Shown here in pieces: positions 12,405 through 24,600 of a DNA stretch of 64,000 nucleotides. The translations under genes were made by a program, and so were the position numbers. Source of the DNA: Blakeslea trispora (Eukaryota; Mucoromycota; Mucoromycetes; Mucorales; Choanephoraceae); the NCBI GenBank assembly GCA_025331445.1, contig JAIWNE010000009.1, positions 434,001-498,000 of the forward strand, read 5' to 3'. Every line of letters begins with the position of its first letter. Within the stretch, counting starts at the first letter, position 1. A model generated the notes under the pieces. It was not told the origin of the DNA and searched no databases. It saw only the letters and a list, made by a program, of their open reading frames with translations.

Positions 12405-14050
12405 GAATGACAATATGCTGAATCAACAGCAAATATAGTCACTATTCTATAGTGATACAGATAAAATTAAAACCAAAAAAAAAGAGTGTAAAATATTAAA
12501 AAAAAAGCAAAAAAAAAAAGATTTTAATATTTTTTTTTTCTCGCTGGGGTGATGATTGCTCTTCTTTCATTAGACAATAGGGATCGTTTTGTGTGAGGGA
12601 ATTTGTCTCCGAACGATTAGACCTGTCCAATGACAGCCAAGGTTATTTTGTAGCTAATTTCATTGATTTAGAGTCTGTGCACATACGCTATTTCCGGACA
12701 TTAGCTGGAATTGATTTTTAGCATTGACTGACAACGTTTTGGAAAAAAAATAAAACAAAGGTTAGTACTAATGCTGATGTTCCAAATGTCTCGAGTTATC
12801 ATCCGTTCTTCTTGTTCGTTTGCTGAATCTGCATAGCACCATGCTATTATTGTGTTATAACTACCTTCTTGCAAATATGGCAACATCACTTTTTCTTCTC
12901 TTTTATTTATTACTCGTATTTTCTTACTGATTATCTTATCCCATATTCACGATGGCCAATGTCCTTTTTGTACAGTTGCAAAAAAAATAAATAAGACAAG
13001 ACTTCAATTTTTCTTGTTCACAAAGGTGGGGTCATCTAGATATTCAATTGACTAATTCAATTATGTGTATGTTTTCATCGCAATAAAAAGTTTAAAAGCA
13101 AATCCAGAAACTACATAATGCTTTTTTGAGCATTTCAAGACATTCAGTAATAGTTTAATGGTGTTTAGCAGGTCAATGTCGATGATGATGATGGCAATCC
13201 CACTGTACAAATGATCAGAGTAGTTTCAAAAGAAAGATTGTTTTTCAAAGGAATAGGAAAACACCATATTTCATTTCAAAAGTGTTTATTTCTTTATAGA
13301 CAGAGATCATCATTCATTTGATAGTGCAAAATATTTTTCGTTATTCTTCCCTTTGTTGAGTTTCTCTGGTGTCTGTATCAACTTTCGATAGATGCTCGCT
13401 TCTGATTTACGTCAAAAAAGAGTTTAATGAGTAACCGTCTTTCTTTTTGTTAAAATACAGAGCAAAGGGTGCTTTGTTGCCATCATTTTTTTCAAACAAT
13501 ACAATACAATACCATCTAGATTACCAACTCTTTTACTTTACATTACTATATAGTTTCCAAGTGATTGGCAGGCTGAGAGATGTGAGATGAAATATGTACT
13601 CAATAGCTATGTCTTCCTCGCTCGTCATGTTTTAATTCAATAAGTTAGTCAACAAAAACATGCCAACAGAACAAAAAATCAAGATAATATGATTGGAACA
13701 GCGTTTGGCCGACAAGTCCATAGAAAAACATAACATTTGAAGCAGAAATTTATGTTTCCAGCAGTGAATTATGCAAATGACAAGAACATACTGGAATTCA
13801 TATGGTCCTAAAACAGCACAATCTTCTCTTTACAATTTGACCGCCAGTTACCAACGAAAACAAAAGACTTACTATCTGTCTATGCTGGCACAACTGACAA
13901 AAGAGAAACTTTATGAGTTTTATGATGGATTAGACGCTTAGTTTATGTGCAATGATGCCAAGAAACTATAGATCACACAGTTAGCTATGTAGAACATACA
14001 CTAAGCCATCAAGAAGACTCATAAGACAGTTTTCAGCTGTTTATTGATCA
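12405..14050. other. Intergenic, no gene seen
   Basis: Upstream side of the membrane-protein gene and downstream side of the AP-1 sigma gene. It holds A and T homopolymers (12475-12540) and no open frame with recognisable content. Promoter elements for the membrane-protein gene should lie near 12405-12600 but no clear core motif stands out. Confidence 0.5.
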
Positions 14051-14766
14051 TTAGGACGCTTTGGGCTCATTGCCTTCCTGTTCTTCAAACTGATCTTCTT
14101 GAGTAATGACTCTTAATACTGACTTCTTGCTTGTCTCCTGAAGCTCGCCTGCAATTAACAGTTCGTCCAAGATAAAGTATGCCTTTTGGAAATTGAAGAT
14201 TAAATCAAGTTCACAAACCTGTGTATAATAGTTAGTGCTCTCTCTCTCTGCGTTATTTGAAATAGCAAACCAGTACATTTCCGAAATAACGGTCAAGAAT
14301 CTCTACATATCGATGAATGATCTCAAGCGTGATGAGCTCGTTGTCCTCTTGATTGATACCCGCTACGAAAAACAAACTTGCATATCTACCATGATGTTTT
14401 CTTTTCAGCGTACTTGTGTGCATCTCGGTCAGTCCTTCACATTACCTTCGATACACTATTTTTTGATCTAAAAAAGAGAAACACGGATGTCAATGGTAAG
14501 CTTTATAACATAACTATACTTTATACCTTTGTATTCTAAGAAGTTGCACATCTTGACTCTTCTTGCTAAAACTAATTGTGTTGCATCTTTTACGATTTTG
14601 GCCTTCTCTTTGGGAGGGATGGTGACAAACCATTTCGTAAGTCGCACCTTGCCCTGTCGACTAACTAAGAGAAGCCAATTGATCTACATTAATCTTAGTC
14701 AATGCCGTCTCTCTCTGTTTTGCACTATTCTCTTTAGCGGCTGTCGGGAGTATACTTTACTGCCAT
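14051..14766 (-). CDS. aps1: AP-1 clathrin adaptor complex small (sigma) subunit
   Basis: Five exons on the minus strand: 14766-14761, 14683-14527, 14467-14446, 14385-14277, 14218-14051, giving 153 aa with every splice phase matching. Exon 1 is only ATGGCA. Exon 2 gives [19 protein letters not shown] and exon 3, just 22 nt, encodes DQKIVYR. Exon 4 gives [20 protein letters not shown] and exon 5 gives [20 protein letters not shown] and LQETSKKSV. This is the canonical clathrin adaptor sigma fold at nearly full family length (about 155-160 aa). The subunit belongs to the AP-1 heterotetramer at the trans-Golgi/endosome, where sigma with gamma binds dileucine sorting signals. The YFILDE and QETSKK motifs favour AP-1 over AP-2. 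The micro-exons make this gene nearly invisible to simple open-frame searches. An alternative in-frame acceptor for exon 4 (AAAAG, about 14401) would add five residues and break the conserved VYRRYASL block. Confidence 0.93.
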
Positions 14767-16177
14767 GGTGAACAATGATTGTTTAAAAGAAAAAAGGAAA
14801 CCGCTTTACACAGGCTTTTCCTTTTTGCGCTTATTTTAATTTGCGCACTTATAAAACCTTCTTCAAATCATGCTGTGATTTTACTCTAACCATTTCACAA
14901 ACACCTCGTCTCTTTATTCCTTCAAAGCAAATATGAAGCACCTTTTCTTTAATCACCAAACTCATTCTAGCAAAGCCACACATCATCTTACTGAAACGCA
15001 ATGAAGTCAGTATGTGTGGTGAAAGAACCTGCTGCCAGGACATTTTGGGACACTGAATTAAGATAACGGATAGGCTTTCTTTATTATTGACAGCTAACAC
15101 ACATATCAGACTCAAATAGTCTACTGATCTATACAATTCTAACTTTGTTCAAACCTGAAGTTAATCCCAACGATCTTTTTTTTTGAATTTACAAATGTCT
15201 TTAACCATAGAATTGCCGTAGATTATTTCTGTTGTCAATGAAATAGAATGCTACACTATATAACTCTGAAATGACTTAAATGACTACACAACAATCATTC
15301 ACCAAAGTCATTACATAAAGACATAGGACATTGAGTAATAACATCTTAACCTCTTTTTCAGCCAAAGAGAAATCCTACTGTAGCAACTACTGATGATTGG
15401 AACAAAAGGTCTCAAGTTTAAATAAGCATAATTGTCAAGTTTTCTTTTTTCTTTTCAAAAAAAACAATGACTGATATACTCTGGCTTGTTTTCAGAGGCG
15501 CCTAAAAACAATACTAAAAGAGGTCTTCACAAGAGAGTATTGCTTTTAGTCTAACAGCAGTCTGTTAGCCAAGAAACTCTAATCAAGCGACTTATATCAA
15601 GCTTCGTTTTCATCATTCCTTTACATGTCTTGAAACTCCTTTCAATGTACCAACGGGAATGACAACAGCAATGAAAGGATTGCTGCCGCAAAATAAATGA
15701 GACAAAGTATTTTAGTCTGATTAACAAAGTTCTTGTCTTTACATTTTCCTTACAAGCTATTCTCATCTGGTGTAACCATCAATTATGACAATACAAAGAA
15801 CATGATTATGGCATGCTCATACACAAGTAAATAACAGATAACAAAATATCTGACTCAAAACAATACATTCATAACCACACCTGCAAATGTATAGAATGCA
15901 TTTATAAATAAATCTCTTAATACAATTGGAATAACAACTATAGTAAGTATAGCTAAATACAGCACAATTAGCTAGCATAAACTGTAATATAAAAAAAAAT
16001 GCCCAGTCGACTAGAATGGTCTTTATCCACAGTCTTTTATTTAGACTGAGCTAAGTGTCAATTCGGCTATGAATAATGAAGGGTCATGTAACTAGGTACC
16101 CGCTAAGATCTAGATAATGTCTCAGATGAGGTAGAATGTAGGTTGTATACAACAATCCCTACACCGACCTTGCATGC
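14767..16177. other. Intergenic, possible decayed coding sequence
   Basis: A minus-strand open frame at 14849-15136 (95 codons; SWQQVLSPHILTSLRFSKMM) and another at 15551-15766 have plausible composition, but I could not tie them to a family or join them by splice sites. The stretch 15990-16170 just before the gag-like fragment may be decayed retroelement sequence. Nothing else was recognised. Confidence 0.35.
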
Positions 16178-16552
16178 TTGTATTTGTTTGATAGGATCAA
16201 AGCGCTTCCAATTCACAAGTTCGCCTTGGGGAAGAGCATCTGTACTTGGCTTCGACTATATGAACAAGAAGTAAAAATTGCGGGCCTAATTGATCTCAAT
16301 GAATGCATTCGTTGCATTGGAACCTTTAGGCCAGAAATCATCACCAATTGGCTCTTCGCTCAACCATCCACAGTACGCGGTTCTTGGAAACTTTGTAGCG
16401 AAGCTCTCATTCTACGATTTGGAGTCTCAGAAGAACAAGAGAAACGCGATTTAGTCCGGCAATTACAACAACTCAAACAAAAACCCAATGAATCATTACG
16501 CTTACACAGTGCACGCTTCTTCCACCTCATTGACCTTGTGGTGTTTCCCTAA
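16178..16552 (+). pseudogene. Retrotransposon gag-like fragment
   Basis: A 124-codon open frame without surrounding element. The block WKLCSEALILRFGVSEEQEK followed by LVRQLQQLKQKPNESLRLH and SARFFHL matches the layout of Ty3-type gag (retrotrans_gag: Trp, hydrophobic helix, RFG, then QLKQ..ES...H..RF). The usual zinc knuckle and any protease or RT are absent, so this is a 5' piece of a decayed LTR element. LTRs were not found nearby. Confidence 0.55.
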
Positions 16553-16778
16553 GCATCCTATAGCCAAGTCGAATTAGATTACACCTATAATACTAAAACC
16601 TTCTAATACAATGTTAACATCATATTAGAAGGTAGAAATCATATAAATGATTCTACGTATTTTATTGGTACTGAACTTAAATTACAAGAGATTGATTTTT
16701 ATTATAAGCCAATTTACTTTTGACTTATGAATCTTCCCTTACTTTTATTAAAGGATTCAAGGAGACTCATTTCGCTTA

Positions 16779-18452
16779 GCCGACTCATTTTTACAACTTA
16801 CTGATTCATACGTCAAATATCACAGACTTCTCTGGTCATACAAGTACCTATGGATGCCGGGTGTGTACTGTCAAAGCCGATAACTCGACAGTCATTACTC
16901 CTCGTGGTAAATACTTTTCGTCTGAGGCCAATGAACGTACCGTTGAAAGTTTGATTGATGATGACTTGGTAAGTTTTTATTTTCCTTTGGCTTTGTAGTT
17001 TCATTTTCATGTACTGATTCATTCATTGTTGTAGGAACGAGGCATGCGAGGCGTCTCTGAGCTCATCACAGGTCTACCCACTTTTCTTGGCTCTTTTTCT
17101 TTCTTTGGCGATGAACTACATATGATCGGCCATGGCTTGGGTCATATGGTCTGTAACTTGCTAGACCCCACCATAAAGGACAAATTCTTTTCCCCTTTGT
17201 TAGTTGACTATTCGTTTGCCGTGGGTCCTCTTTACAATCGATCACAGTTAATGAATTGCATCTCGCGTTGGACCTTTGCCAGTAGACGAACCAATCCATC
17301 AGTTTTCGACTACACTTTTGATGGGCGTAAGCACTTCAACAGAGCTGTTGATTGGCAATACTTCTTATTGCATACCGTCCCCACTATGGTGCTACCCTAC
17401 TTGAAGCATCGTAGAACAGAGAATGCATTAATGAGCCTCGTGAATGCATGCTCAATTTGTCTACAAAAGTCAATTAGTCCTGAGGAATTGATAGAAATGG
17501 AGAGGTAAGACTTTTGATATATATATCCAACAATCACTAACACCAAGTTGATTAGATTCTTCAGAAAGTGGGGTGATTTCTTGATTGAAGAGGTAAATGC
17601 CAGACGGGTAACCAATCGAGTCTGGACCATGAATTGTCACTTTGCCGTCCGTCATATCACTGCCTTAATTGAGCAACATGGACCGTTACGTTACTACTCT
17701 TGTCGCTCGTTAGAAAGGACCATAAAACGATACACCAACATGATTCACTCTCCCACAAAGCCTCTTGCCGAAACAAGCAATATACTAGCGAGAGTGAATT
17801 ATTATACCCTACTAAACAACCAGCGAGAGAATGAACGGTATATGGCTTTCCCAAGAAGGGTCGACACAGATTTCATGGACCATCCCGATGAACCTGAAAG
17901 CTATCCACAACTCTGGGGCAAATTTGTTCATGCTGATCTCAACGATGCCAGCAACATTATCAACATCAACGCAGCCAATGTACAAGATGCATTAACCAGG
18001 TTTTACCATCGTGTTGGTCAATCGGGATCAGTTTCGGATTTCTCAGGTGTTGTCTTGGCTGCACGCATGTTGAAGGAGAACACAGTCTTCCATTCAATTT
18101 GGTATAGACAGTACCAACGTCAACTGGGCCGCCCTAACTTTTTTGTCTTGTTTGAAGCTAAACCACGTAACAGGTACGATCATTCACTGATTTATTTTTG
18201 TCTTTCAAAAACTCTAAATATTCTTTATGTTATAGTCGAAGAAAGTTCTGGTACTTTGGTCAGATCGTATCGTTTTTGAAGCATCAATTGGGAAGAAGAA
18301 CTCGGTTTTTGGTCTTGTTGTCTGTTAGTCGAAACACGTCTATGAATGGCCATGGTATCATAACCGTCAATTTCCAAGAAGACAATCCTACAAATGATGT
18401 GATGATTTGTGATGTGCAAGACATCATCGCATTAGTAGGATTAAATAGATAG
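16779..18452 (+). pseudogene. 5'-truncated transposase-like gene (Tnp2/Plavaka-type)
   Basis: Four exons in one frame: 16779-16968, 17035-17504, 17556-18173, 18236-18452 (435 codons with the stop), joined by 66-, 51- and 62-nt GT-AG introns. The first exon has no start codon and runs into a stop at its 5' end. Motifs in order are FSGHTSTYGCRVC (paired Cys), FFGDELHMIGHGLGHMVCNL, RAVDWQYFLLHTVP, and a C-terminal RKFWYFGQIVSFLKHQLGRR. This series resembles the C-terminal half of the Tnp2/Plavaka-like transposase proteins frequent in mucoralean and basidiomycete genomes. The upstream catalytic DDE part is missing. It could instead be a domesticated host gene whose first exons I failed to find, because the remaining frame has no internal stops and intact splice sites. 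Confidence 0.55.
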
Positions 18453-20246
18453 AACGATGAAGAAAACCAATTTGCTCTTACCTGGCCAGAAGCAAAATAT
18501 TATCAAAAGCTGTCACTTAGACTGAGAGGTGAAGACCTATTGTAAATATACCCCTTTTAAATTAGATTGTAACATACTAGCATTTTTATCGAACTTTGTA
18601 CTTTTTCATCATTTTATATACTACTTGCTTATTTCCGCATATTTAACATCGATACCATTATTATCTTCCATGTAAAATAAAAGTAGAGAAGAAAGAAAAG
18701 AAACGGTTTTAAAAAAAGATTCTTTAATACATTTAGTGCAGATGATCGTGATCTAAACAATTTCATTTGATGGAAAAAGTAGTCAAACCTGAATCTAAGG
18801 TTATTACATCTTGTCTTTCTCTCGTATTTGCTCTCTTCTTTTTTTTTCTTTTCGTAACGCTCTACTTTTTATTTGCATTTTTCCAAAATTTTACTGTGCA
18901 GCTTTGAGGACACTACTTCAATTTGTTTCAACCTAAAAAGTCAAGTTTATATGCTAACCTTACTTTGCATACACTGTGGTAAGAAAGACTCACCTTTTTC
19001 CTAATACATCAGCTTCATTTTTCTAACTATCACATCCTTTACTATAGATATACTACTTAGCAAAAGGTGTCCTGCTTATCTAACGTGATGATCATTTACA
19101 TCAATTGCCCATTTTGTCTTCCTTTTGGGTGTAGTCGATGAAAAAGCTACAACATACATTCAACGAGTTACCATGTTCCTCTATCTTTGTCACCCCTATC
19201 GTCAATTTTAAATGATCTTCCTCACAAGAATAACTATTGACTACATTAGTTGATGTAGCATTTAACACTTCGACTAACTTTATTGTCACCATATGCAAAT
19301 TTGGTACTTGCCTTGGGATAGCTTACTTTTTAGACTAACCAAGAATTTATCAAAGCTTTTCATGCTATGGAGTACAAAAAGTATTTGTCATTATGCAACT
19401 AGAGGTAAATCAAATCGATTAATGATTACATAGTCGACGAAATATCAGTTTGGAAGCTTTAATACTTCAATTCAACCTTGAAAAAAAAAGCCTGGAAGGG
19501 TTGGATTCTTTGAAAGCCTCAAGCTACCGAACATGATTCAAATACAAACGACTTCATAACATACAATATGACAACTCTCAACACATCATCATTGGACGAT
19601 ATGAGTTTCTTCAATATAAGTACGAAGTGTCTTTAATCTTACTTTTCAATAAACACAACTATTTTCTATTAATTTGAATATCAATGTTAGGGGATCATGT
19701 TAACTTCTCTATTTTTGTTACGGTTTGTGATGACTGCAAGTTTTAACCTTACTGGTATAAACATCACCTTATATTCCTTATTCCATTAAGTGATTAATTA
19801 TCGTATGTCAACACTCTCTTTTTATAGCACTCTCTCCGTATCAACTTTACACATCAATGATAGAGCTTGTTGAAAATAGATATTGAGTTTCTATGACAAG
19901 CCAATTAACATTTATTTCTGAATTTACATATTAACTACAAAGCACTGCTTTCTTTTCATGCAGTGATTAGCAATCTGTAAAAGTATCATACCCATTTGTC
20001 CACAACTTTCAATGGTACCTTCTTTTAAACATCTTTATCTTCAGGCCGAAAATGGCACGATCAAATGTGGTTTATGCAAATCCAAGACATTTTCCTTTTC
20101 AGTATCATTTTAGCTTGAATCTGTCAATGAAATCATACTTTCTTCCCATCACTGCCATATTTCTCATATATACTGGCCATTTTTTTTCAATCCCCCATTT
20201 TCCTTTTTTCTCATTATTTGCACAGCAAAAGGTAAGCACTTTTATC

Positions 20247-20287
<41 letters not shown>

Positions 20288-21560
20288 CATCATATAATCC
20301 ATTAACATCACTGACTCTTTTATTTTACAATAGCTACATGTATATCACATTATCATGACAGCATCTCAATAACTCGACTACGCTTCTCTTCAATTTCTTA
20401 GAATCCTTCAACTCTTCTTCCGTATATATCTGTTTATCATCAATTTTGTATATACTTGTGTAGATACTCGTCATTGGCTTTGAAAGACAATCCTTTATCC
20501 ATGTCACCCTCTTTTGTATTGCTTTCTGCCACCTCATCCATGACTTCTTTATCCAAACTGTCTGCTCTATACCATGTTGCTCAAACTTATACCTCTTTGA
20601 CTGTTTTCTGAATACCATCTTTTTAAAAGCTGCCTATCTGGATTGATGCGTCTTTTTCAAGTTACTCTTGCCTAAGGTCCTTCGATTTCTCCATTTATAT
20701 ATTCAAATGCTATTGTATACATTGCATCGACTAACTTGCTCTGTTTGTAGTCATTGCCTTGAAACCCTTTGACAATTGTATATCCAATCGCCTACCATGC
20801 TTCCATCCTATGTCTGATTTTTTCATGTCTACCTTCTTTCTTATGTGTACATGTGGTCCACCTCTCTAAGTATTGTCACTGGTTGTTGTCCTAGCTTTTT
20901 AGATTACAGTTTCTCTCTAATATACCGTCGTTCAGGGTACTTGGTCTCTTCTCATGTCGCCATCTCTTTACCTCATCTTCAAGAAATGCTCTTTATCCGC
21001 CTATTCTCCTTCCACTACTATGGTCTGTGCTTTTAAAGGTTGCCGAATCTCTTTTTGATTGAACTTGGGGTTCCTTCCAACTTTACTTCTTGCATTTTTC
21101 TTCTTTTTGTGTCTTCTCGCCTTTGCTCATGCTTACAGGTGTGTTCCATCTCAGATGAGGTTGCTTCATCGTTTTGAATCTCTTTCGTGACAAGTGAAAT
21201 ACCACTTCCAGACTATTTTTACTTGGCTGTCTTACCGTATGAACCCCTCTTTATCAACTGTTTACTTCTGACTGTTGCTCTCACTGTTGGTTGGACTCAT
21301 GAGGTACCTAATCACAACTAAAGGACACAACATGCTGATGACAAAGTACATATGTAAAGGATCGCGTCTCATCTTCATTTTTTTTTGTTTTTTTAGACTT
21401 GTTATGTTATTTACTTTCTTCCTCTATTGTTTCTGACTCTTGTGTATACTGATTACTAGTGATCTCTTACTTGGTGTTGCTCATGACCTTGCATGTTGCT
21501 TCAAGATGGCTGTCAAGAAAAAAAATAATTACGAAAAAAAAAAAACTTTTGCTGACCGGA
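18453..21560. other. Intergenic region with coding fossils on the minus strand
   Basis: No intact gene. On the minus strand several stretches read like eroded protein: 19101-19298 (VTIKLVEVLNATSTNVVNSY), 20334-20618 (IYTEEELKDSKKLKRSVVEL), and 21000-21300 (MSPTNSESNSQK, later ARRHKKKKNARSKVGRNPKF and NQKEIRQPLKAQTIVVEGE). Stops and frame changes separate them, so they look like remains of one or more genes, possibly element-borne, that I could not identify. Confidence 0.4.
20251..20282. repeat. Poly-T tract, 32 nt
   Basis: Uninterrupted run of 32 T on the plus strand (poly-A on the minus strand). It could be the fossil tail of a retroposed transcript read on the minus strand, or simple slippage. 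No target duplication was visible around it. Confidence 0.9.
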
Positions 21561-21663
21561 GGCACCAAATCCATGGCGTTTTATACGCCGTAGATCAGAA
21601 TTAAAGCTCAACAGTTCTCAATAAAAGATAAAATATTTATTCAAGTCAATTTTTTTCTTTAAA

Positions 21664-24600
21664 TTAAATCACTAGCCATAAGGGTTCGTGATAACTAGTG
21701 AACGACACATAAGTACCAGCAGACTTGGCTTCACAATTGACAAAGATGTTGTCAATTTTGGTTTTCAATCTTGTTGTTGATGTTACAGACGAAGGAATGG
21801 CACTACTCAAACTATTATCATTCATAAATGACAGTATGTTTGATCTTAAACTAGATTCTACATTGAAGTCGATGTTGAAGTCACCAGCAATCACAACATA
21901 TCTATAGTCTTTTTCTATAATGAAATGTAAAGCTTCAAGCAACAAAGAAAGTATCGGCCGAGGTGAGACATAAATACTACAGTACAAAGTATCTTGTACT
22001 TTAACAGCAGCAACACTGATTGTACGTGTGCCTGACTGGAAAAGACGAGAGTAAGCTTGAGGAGCTAAGGATGATCTTTCCAAAAGCCTGTCAGATATAT
22101 AGCATCTTGAGCCAATCTTTTGGTTTGAGCTCAATTCTCGATCCACAGTCGAAAGCATCTGAAAGCCAGGCAGCACAAATTCGTTGGTTGATTCTGTCCA
22201 TGTCTCATTCAACAGCAGTACATCCGAAGAAAGAAATACAGAATCAGATGTGATTTGCCTAAAATTAGGGCCTAAAACCTCAACATTGTAGGAAATCACT
22301 TGGATGTCATCATTGTTGGGCGAGCGTGTTGACAAATGCTTGAATGATGGCACCAGCTGAACAGAATGTTGTCTTCGTAGTTCTTCAACCAAGTCGCTTT
22401 GTTCTTCAGCCCAAATAGGTGTAGGAGCAATGAATTTGTTGTCCTTGGTTATGATCTTTAGTCCGGCTGCTGTAGTTGCTCTTGAGCAAGCAACATACAA
22501 TGCAGATCTAGCCATTCTTCTTTTACCAATATCGTAGACAACTACAGAGTCGTAAGTGCCACCTTGAGACTTGTGAACAGTCATGGCTTCAGCAGGCACA
22601 ACGGGGAACTGTTTTCTTTGAAGACTTAGAGAGCCATCCTTCTTCTTGCTGATAGTACCGACTGTGGGCTCAATCATAGTCCAGGTGTCATCGCTTGTAC
22701 TTGTAAGTCCTCTGATTCTTTCTTGTCTTCTTCTTAGTTTTAAACCTGCTCTGTTTTCTTCAAACTTGACCCACAATCTCATTGGTTTTGCTGGTCCAGA
22801 ATCTTGTTGATTCGAGCTTTCAGCATTGGCTCCGACAGTGGATCTTCTTCCGTAATCTATCTTCATGAGATAGCCTGTTGCCCCGTTTACAAGGCCATCG
22901 CTTGTATCAATGTTCTTGGTCATCATGTACCTAGCACCTATCTTGAGCAGCAATTTCTTGATGAGACCACCATTCTTCAAATTGCCAAAGTTTTCGCTAT
23001 CAGCACTTTGGATTAGATGATCAACAGCAGACTGACTCGACATCATGCCAGTAACTCTATCAAAAGCAACAGAAACTGCACCTTCTGTATTCATAGACAT
23101 GAGAATGCTGTTGTTGGCTTTGTGGACTTCTTCATTGGTCTTGAATAGGCATATACCCCTCATGTTGCTATCGGTGCTTGCACCTACAGAAAAGCTGGTA
23201 GTATTTTGGGCCCCAGTAGTGCGAGTGCGATCGAGATGAGGAAGAGGAAGACTAGGTAGATCAATATTTTCATTAGAAGAATTCGTGTCATTTCTGTTTC
23301 TTGAAGCATGTGCATTGAAGGCTTGAAGCTCTTCAGTAGTCAGTCTTAGCACGCAATTTCGAATCAAGCAAATATCATTAGAGGTCATGGATCCTGCAGC
23401 CATGTTGTTTAGTGCGATGGCAAAGGATTGATCATCTCTTTGTCTCATTATTTCTGTCAGTCTGAACGTTTGAAATAGGTGCCACAGATCTTTGGATTTG
23501 GCGTTGCTAGAATAAACGTTCTTGGCTTGTACAGCAGGAAGTTGCAAAAAGTCACCAACACAAATAACAGACACGCCACCAAAGGGAAGGTCTCTATCAA
23601 AAATATGCTTCAATCGTTGATCAACATATGAAAGCATTTTGTCAGATATCATGCTGATTTCATCAATGATGACTACTTTCAGATCTTTGAGACCAACAGA
23701 CATAGAATGACTAACATCAGAGGAAAGTTCGGGGAGACCATGGTTGCCGTGGTTTTGATTTACTGGTAAGTGGAATGCTTGATGCACAGTCTGGCCACCA
23801 ATTACGAATGCTGCCTTACCTGTCGGAGCGGTTAAAAGAACGGAGGGAGAGAGCGTGTCTCTTTCAGTGTTGCTGTCAAACTCACGAGAAAGGGCTTCAA
23901 ACAACGTCTTGATCAGCATACTCTTACCAACTCCAGCACCACCAGTCACAAAATGATAGAATGGTCCAAATGACTTCCAAGTTGTATTTGATGACGCTAT
24001 GTTGAACATTTGTCGAACAGTACGATCCTTGTTGGTACGAACATGGTGAATTGTATGACAAAGATAATCCCGTTGATTGAGGTTGAGTTTTGTCAATAGG
24101 TTTTTAAAATCTTGATTGCTCAATCGTTCGGGCACAGTGAGCTTTTCACAATATGTCCTGTTGCTTGTTGAGCCTGTTCCCAAATTCAAATCATTTTCGG
24201 CATCTGCTTCTCTATGATAGTTGCCTTCTTCAGAGTCGTCAATGTCAAGAGTATATCTGCTGAAATCATTTTCATTTTCAGAATATAACACTCTATGACT
24301 AGGTTGCTCATTATCTTCATCTTCGTCTTCTTCATTTTCATCTTCCAAAACTGCTAGATAGCCATCAAGCGTTTCATCACTAATGGTTCTAAACTCTTTT
24401 TTTGCCTCCATGATTGCATTTGAGTTTAGCAAGAAAACCTGTTCAGCGTCAACATCAATCAGCTCAGCTTTTTCTTCTTTCCATGGTTTGAACAGCATCA
24501 AGAGAATACGGAAGTAGTCATTCCTGTCTTTGTCGATATTTCCTTTGAAATACCTAATGACCTTAGATTTTCCTCTTCTTTTGATGAAACCTTGTCGGTT

